Below are positions 58,148-64,000 of a stretch of DNA of 64,000 bases, in pieces. How positions within the stretch are numbered: the stretch's first letter is position 1; the number at the start of each line of letters is the position of its first letter. Both the position numbers and the translations under genes were made by a program. The stretch spans positions 1,302,001 to 1,366,000 of the forward strand of contig CM073202.1 of NCBI GenBank assembly GCA_037042915.1. The letters run 5' to 3'. Source of the DNA: Auricularia sp. M13. Its lineage: Eukaryota; Basidiomycota; Agaricomycetes; Auriculariales; Auriculariaceae. The notes below the pieces were generated by a model. It did no database searches. It was not told where the DNA came from and saw only the letters and a program-made list of their open reading frames with translations.

Positions 58148-61100
58148 ATGTCGTCGCCGCCTCCGCGTCCAGTGGCTAGCTCAGCTATCGCTATGCACTC
58201 GAACTCGACAGGCAGCACACCGAGGCTGCCGCACCCCCGCGTCTCGTCGCTTAGCAGCCAGCCACGGCCGGCGTCTGCACAGGAACTTAGCCGACGGGGG
58301 TCGCCAGGACCTCCCAAGACGAGCCCGTCGCAAGAATCGCCGTTGGCCATGCCCATCGACAACTCGGTCCAGCTCACGCGCGCGGCGCCAGGCGTGGTCA
58401 AGACGCGTCCTGGTAGCGTTCTCTCGCGCGGCTTCATCCTCAAAACGGATTTCCACAAGGCCCTTGAGACGCTCGACGTGCCGCTCCACGGCGCACCGAA
58501 CTTCAGAGCGTCCAAGCTCGGAAAGCTCAACATCTACGGCGCGGCGCAACCGCGTCTCGTCGGTCTCAAGGCCATTTTGTCCGTTCTACGCTGCAGGCCA
58601 GGTAGTCAGGGCACCGGGCACTGCGTGTGGTTCTCTACTAGGGAAGAGCCCGTCGGTACGCACGGCTGAAGTGCGGAAGTCGAGTGTGGCTGACCGTGCT
58701 GTAACTCGGCAGTGTACATCTCCGGTCGTCCCTTCGTCTTGCGCGACTCTGCCGACCCGCGGAATAGCGTCGAGCTTTCCGACAGAGCCGAGAGTCTAGA
58801 GGCCATCGAATTGAGACTCAAGACCGATGTTCTGGCCGAGGCAGCACGGTTCGCTTGATATACCGGTCCAAGAAACGCTGGAAGCTTATTTCTTTTTTGT
58901 AGATTCGGAGGACTAATCTTGACGCACAACGAGAACGGTAGGACAATCTCTATGTTGTCCATGTGCGCGTTAAACCCCATTTTCAGCGGAGGGAGACGGT
59001 AGCATCGTCCCGATGTGGACAGCTGTTGAGGAGAACACTGTCCGCACCCCTCGTGAAATATGGGACGATCTACGTCAGCAAGGTTGGAAAGTCGACGTGA
59101 GTTCTCCATGCTTTTCCACGCTCGCCGACTAATATTGTTGGCAGTATCACAGGTAAGATCGTCGCCATCCCCGCTATTCTGTCACTCAAGCAACCCAGAA
59201 TACCTATATCTCCTTCGCGTCGTATTGAGGTCAGTTCTTGTGCATATACTCTGGCAGACTGAGTTCATCATTTGAATAGGATAACTACTTGGATCAATAC
59301 GTGAGGGTAATACAAGATCTCGATCCTCTCACCACATCTCTGGTCTTTTCATGTGGTGCAGGCGCAGTACGGTCAGTTATTTGTATTGCCTGTGCCATAC
59401 ATTCTGAAGGATCAGCATTGCAGCACGACATACGCAATGTCCGCCGCGAGCTTGCTCCGGCGCAAGCAGCTCATGTTACGAGGCCTTGAAGATCCGTTCG
59501 CGTCTGAGTCTCTTCAACCTCGCTCGGGGACATCTACTGTGGGTGTTGACGGCCTTGTTCTTGCCTTCTGTTCTGACGCACCGATAGCCGCCAGTCGTCC
59601 AAGCAGCTGTTGCTCTAGAGCAGGTCACAGCGCAGCAGGAATTTTCGCGGTCACTCCTCCGACTGGCGGCTATCCTTCAGAACAGTACGTTGCCTTTAAA
59701 GTAACGCATAGTACTGACGACGGGCCAGCTTTCTCCACCACCGGCGCGCAATCCGCGCAGTCCGCTATTGAGCTCTTGCTCTCGCAGCCTGTCCTGATGG
59801 ATAACCTGCGCAAAGCTCTGCTCGGAAACTACGGCGTTATCCTCAGTCTTCTTGGTTGCATTGATGACGGACTCCAGGTTTGCATGCGCTTGTACGGTGC
59901 ATACTTTAGTGCTGATGACGAGCCCGACAGAGCAAACGGCTTGTTGACGCCGTGTTCGATTCTGTGGATCATGTTGTGAACCTGCGCGAAATCATTTTGT
60001 CGCATAGAATCAACTATTCTCTCGCTGCGGCGGACGGCAAGGAGGGCCAGGAAATAATTGACCGCGCATCCCAAGCATTGGAGAAATAGTGCGTTGGCTA
60101 CTTTACAATGATCGTATGTGTGGTTTGACGCCCCATGCGCTCCCAGCTTCTTCATGATTGCATTTGCGAGCTACGTTGATTCTCAGCCGACGTTCAAAGA
60201 AACATTCTCGCAGTGGATGCAGGTACATACGCCCATTAGATGTGAACGTCGCATATAATCTCTGACCTAACCCTGTAGACGCGCGTGGAAATCTGGAAGT
60301 AAGCTCCTCCAGACAGATATATTTGCCGTTTACTGATGCTCCGTCAGTCAAGTGCTATTCCTGCGCAAGTCCTCGGGCTCGCGGCTGAACATGTTCGCGC
60401 CTGTTAACGACCTATCGTCTATCTCCAAGACCGGAGCGGAGAATCAGATCTGGGGACCCCGTAATGCTAATCTGTCTGGCGGCACGACGATGGGTGACGA
60501 GTGGACTGCTCATGTACTCAACGTGAGTGTTCAATGTCATGTCCTACCTCAAGTTCTGACATCCATTTCTACCAGAACCGCAGCGGCATTGTTCTTCGTG
60601 CAAAGTGCGTTGGCCAAAGCTGATAGGCCACTGGCGCTGACCTTGGCCGTGTAGTACGCTGTTGAAATCGGACCAATGGTTGTCACAGTCCCACGAGACG
60701 CCGTTAAATGTCCGAGGGGTTATCAACTTCAGGAACATACCCGACAGCAAGATTTACTGTCTTGGGCAGCCCACGCTCGAAGCTATTGACGAGGTTGTGA
60801 GGTCCATCAAGGAGAAGCACCCGGATGTCAAGCGGATAGCCTGGATCACTCTTAGAGAGGTTTGTAACTCGGTTCATCCAGTGCATTCGCTCATTTCCTA
60901 TGCAGGAGCCCTTGGTATATATCAACGGCAGTCCGTATTGTCTGCGCCGCGAGAGTTTTACACTGCGCAACATGAAGGCGAGCTCTTGATTATCCGTGTC
61001 GATCGACTGCTCTTATCGTCCTGCAGGATTATGGCGGTATCTCCGGCCCTCGCCTGGAAGTCCTTGAAGAACGGCTTAAGAGCGATGTGCTTGCCGAGGT

Positions 61101-64000
61101 GCAGAGCTTCGGTGGCAGGCATGTGCTCTGTAGTTCACCTCCTTCTACATGGCTCACCTCATGTCAAGGGTGCTTCTTCATTCCGAGCGTGCTCATGGCG
61201 AGATTGTGCCGGTCTGGGAGGCTGTCAAGCCCGAGGATGTCGAAGTCCTCAAGGAGGTCATGGCACGCAGAAAATCGCGCAACGGCGTGGAACTGATATT
61301 TTCACGCATACCGATTACTGCAGAACGTGCACCAGACCCGGTCGATATCTCGGAGTAAGTGAGTTTCCATCGTCCTCAGAGGAAGGTCTGACAAGGCTTT
61401 GGAACGAAGGCTTCTTGAACTCGTCATGCGCATCGACTCGGAGAATACACCCATCGTGCTGAACTGCCAGCTTGGACGCGGGAGGAGCACAATGGCGTCG
61501 GTAAGTACAAAAGTTGGAAACAGGAAAACGGCGGCTATTGATGCCTCATGCTTCAGATTATCGTTCTTCTTGCCCAGCAATGGTTACACTCTAGCAGACA
61601 AGTACCGTCTACCCCAGGACGCCCTCATTTTGCGCGGCACCAGACTGCATGGCCGACAGAACCCGCAAATCCCCAGCAGCGATCCTACCAATCGATCAAC
61701 AGTAAGCTGTCTCCTCACCCGCAGCAATGGTGTTGTAAAGCGCCGCCTTTCAGACCTGCTGCGCGTTATCCGCAATAGCCCGGCTGTTAAGTCTAGCGTG
61801 GATAGGGCCATCGACGCCTGCTCGCAGCTGTACAATCTGTGGGTCGGCACAATCCCCTTGATCAGCAGTATATTGACGATATTATAGTCGCGAAGGCATC
61901 GAGGATGCACGCGTGAGGTCTGAGGCAGCGTCCGACGAGAAGGAGAGACGCGCCCAACAACATCGCGGTTAGTCAGCACCCGTCTATTCTGTCCACGCAG
62001 CTAAGACGCAAGTAGGCATTCACAATCTACGTCGGTACTTCCAGCTCGTCGAATTTCAGGCGTACCTGCAAGCAAACCAGCCTGGAATGCTGAACGAACA
62101 TCAGACCTTCGAAACGTTCCTCAAGAACCACCCAGGTCGATCTCCTTGCCGTAACACCAGATGATAAAACTCACGATGTTGTGTGCATAGTTTTTGCGAC
62201 GTTTGAGCAGGAAATGCTGGCAGCCGGACCGGCGGCCTTGAAACCGCTTGAAAGAGTGCACATTACAGATGGCGTAGCCTTCCCAGAGGAAGTGAAAGGG
62301 ATCGTCGCCAACCGTTCGGGTGAGTAGTGATATCGTCTTGCTATTGAATATAAGGCTCACACAGCCTAGGAACCATTTTATCGGCGTCGACGATACTGAA
62401 GAGCGACTTTTTCTCTGGCTTACAGAAAATGTCCTTACCTGAGTATGTTGCTCCGGGACATTGTTGCACGTTCGTTCTGACGGTGGTATTCAAGGCGTAT
62501 TGAAGGTGCACCCAATTTTAGAAGGGTCGATCTTAGCCTGTCCTACGTTGCGGGTGACGCTCACAAGGTCTGCGGCTGGTATGTATTTATGTTACGACTT
62601 CGATCCATCGCACATTGCGCTGAACGTCCCGCACAGTGGCATGCCCACGGTGGATGGTTTGAGGAGGGCTCTTGCGCGCGTTAATGCAGGCCCCACTGGC
62701 AGCAATACTGTCTATTGGACTTCACTACGCGAGGTGCGACTGCGCCCTCCTCATAGTTCGCCGATTAACCTTTCTATTTGCAATATAGGAACCGGTATTG
62801 TATGTTGCGGGTCGGCCCCATGTTTTGCGCCTGGTCGACAAGCCTTTGACCAATGTCGAGTAAGAAGGTTTCCATTGTGCAGGGCATTTGTTCACGTCCT
62901 ACTCAGACAAAAGGGGATAACTACGGCCATGATTGAGACCATGGAGTCGAACCTTAAACGGGACCTCATCAACGAACTACGCCGCGATGCTGGCGGACGG
63001 GTGCTCGTACACGACGAAATCGAGGACCCTCCTGGCAACTTTACGATTACAGCGCTCTGGGAAACTATCAAGGAGGACGACATCATGACCCCACGGGATG
63101 TGTTTGAGCTTATGCGTTCGGAAGGGTACCGGGTGAACTACGGACGCGTGGCCATTGTGCGTCTTTCCGCCGTTGTCTTACGCAGTGTGGGAGACTATTG
63201 ATAACACGTGTTCAGACAGACGAGCAGGCGCCACTTCCGGACGCGCTCACGGCGATATTCGAGCGGGTCAAGGCAGGACTCAAGGAGGCTGGGGATCTCA
63301 TCTTCAACTGCCAGGTGCGTTGTACGGCAGAGCTATTCCAATTAATGCCTCATGTCGTATGGTGGCGCAGATGGGCCGGTAAGCAAGTTGTGCGGACCTT
63401 GACTGAGAAGCTCATCCTGACGCTGCCAGTGGGCGAACCACGTCCGGGATGGTCGTTGCATCGTTAGTGTCGACGATCACCCAATTGCCCAAAGACTGGG
63501 ATCCTGCTGAGCCAGAGGAGCCCGACACCGACGCGGCCGACCCGTACGACCTGATCGATGGCTTCTCTGAGGAGCAAGCATACTTGCAAGGTATGGAGCA
63601 CTGGTTCAAGGAGGTTGAAGTTCGGATGGTTGATTGATTGATTTTGCATGCAGGAGAGTACAAGACCATCTTGCAACTCGTGGGCGTACTGTCGCATGGC
63701 AAACTCGCGAAACGGTGCGCCGCTCTGGACTCGCAATTGCTTGATAGTTGATCTGTGTCCCTTCAGACTAACTGACACTGCGATTGACGCGATGCAAGTA
63801 AGTCGGGCGTTTGTTGCCTTGGCTATGCGATGTTCACCTGTTATGGCCGGCAGGACGTGCAGAATCTCCGGAAGGCTATCTACGAGTGCGTGCTCCAGCG
63901 CGGTCAGGGTTTCAAAGAGGCTGAATGATGGTTCGCGGCCGCAGTTATAAACTCAAGGCGGAGGCATGTGCGCCAGGCAGTGCCAAGCACAAGTCCGTGA
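58148..64000 (+). CDS. Paladin-like multi-domain phosphatase (3' end outside window)
   Basis: Large cytosolic protein with tandem cysteine-phosphatase-like domains of the paladin/inositol-hexakisphosphatase group. About 29 exons are visible and the last (from 63945, YKLKAEACAPGSAKHKSV) runs off the window. Three P-loops of C-x5-R type are readable: CGAGAVR (about 59350-59372, completed after splicing), CQLGRGR (about 61466) and CQMGRGR (63313-63440, assembled from three exons including 8-nt exon 63371-63378). Each repeat is introduced by a VYI[SN]G-type block: VYISGRPFVLRD (58713), VYINGSPYCLRR (60915) and VYVAGRPHVLR (about 62790). The Ser/Pro-rich N terminus is about 90 residues. Two introns (60978-61026, 61119-61168) need GC donors. 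The start at 58148 is preferred over 58118 but not certain. Catalytic Cys and Arg are present in all three, so activity is possible; paladin itself has been regarded as a weak or atypical phosphatase. Confidence 0.83.

Overview
The window is nuclear DNA of a basidiomycete fungus, most likely an agaricomycete. Nearly every gene is broken by many introns of about 50 nt. Fatty acid synthase is one fused polypeptide of about 3,913 residues. A family of fungal protein kinases typical of mushroom-forming fungi is present. I rebuilt the gene models by hand: canonical splice sites, reading-frame continuity and recognised protein motifs were combined, and the complete models I summed give exon totals divisible by three. 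No expression data or database search was available.

Layout. 1-10.6 kb: 3' part of PRP18, a gene-free or decayed stretch, an MFS sugar transporter with 21 exons, TRM8, then ARPC2 and a dynein intermediate chain in divergent orientation. 10.9-15.4 kb: two RNA-processing enzymes on the minus strand, a REX1-type 3'-5' exonuclease and RAI1. 15.6-20.4 kb: a tandemly duplicated module, each copy being a minus-strand kinase facing a plus-strand small protein. 20.8-26.2 kb: a secreted GH43 glycosidase and mitochondrial citrate synthase. 26.6-36.5 kb: two inverted arms of about 1.8 kb flank TRAPPC2L, ZNF830-like, RRP41, nicotinate phosphoribosyltransferase, a 499-bp hAT-like MITE with a perfect 8-bp target duplication, and an NTF2/SnoaL-like gene. 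36.6-39.6 kb: a uridine-phosphorylase-type nucleoside phosphorylase and a 2,4-dienoyl-CoA reductase-like SDR in divergent orientation. 40.2-53.0 kb: the fused fatty acid synthase. 53.3-64 kb: NOT2, a GT-B glycosyltransferase-like protein, and a paladin-like multi-domain phosphatase that runs off the end.

Most genes are conserved housekeeping functions: RNA processing (PRP18, REX1, RAI1, RRP41, NOT2, TRM8), cytoskeleton and trafficking (ARPC2, dynein IC, TRAPPC2L), and central, nucleotide/NAD and lipid metabolism (citrate synthase, NAPRT, FAS, nucleoside phosphorylase, dienoyl-CoA reductase). They are not a functional cluster.

The least explained content is the kinase plus small-protein module. 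Its exon lengths are conserved, both kinases carry a CaaX-like C terminus, and the small proteins share a PKPPKGG tail. Also notable are eight inferred GC-AG introns, the large inverted repeat that carries the last codons of TRAPPC2L, and the hAT-like MITE.
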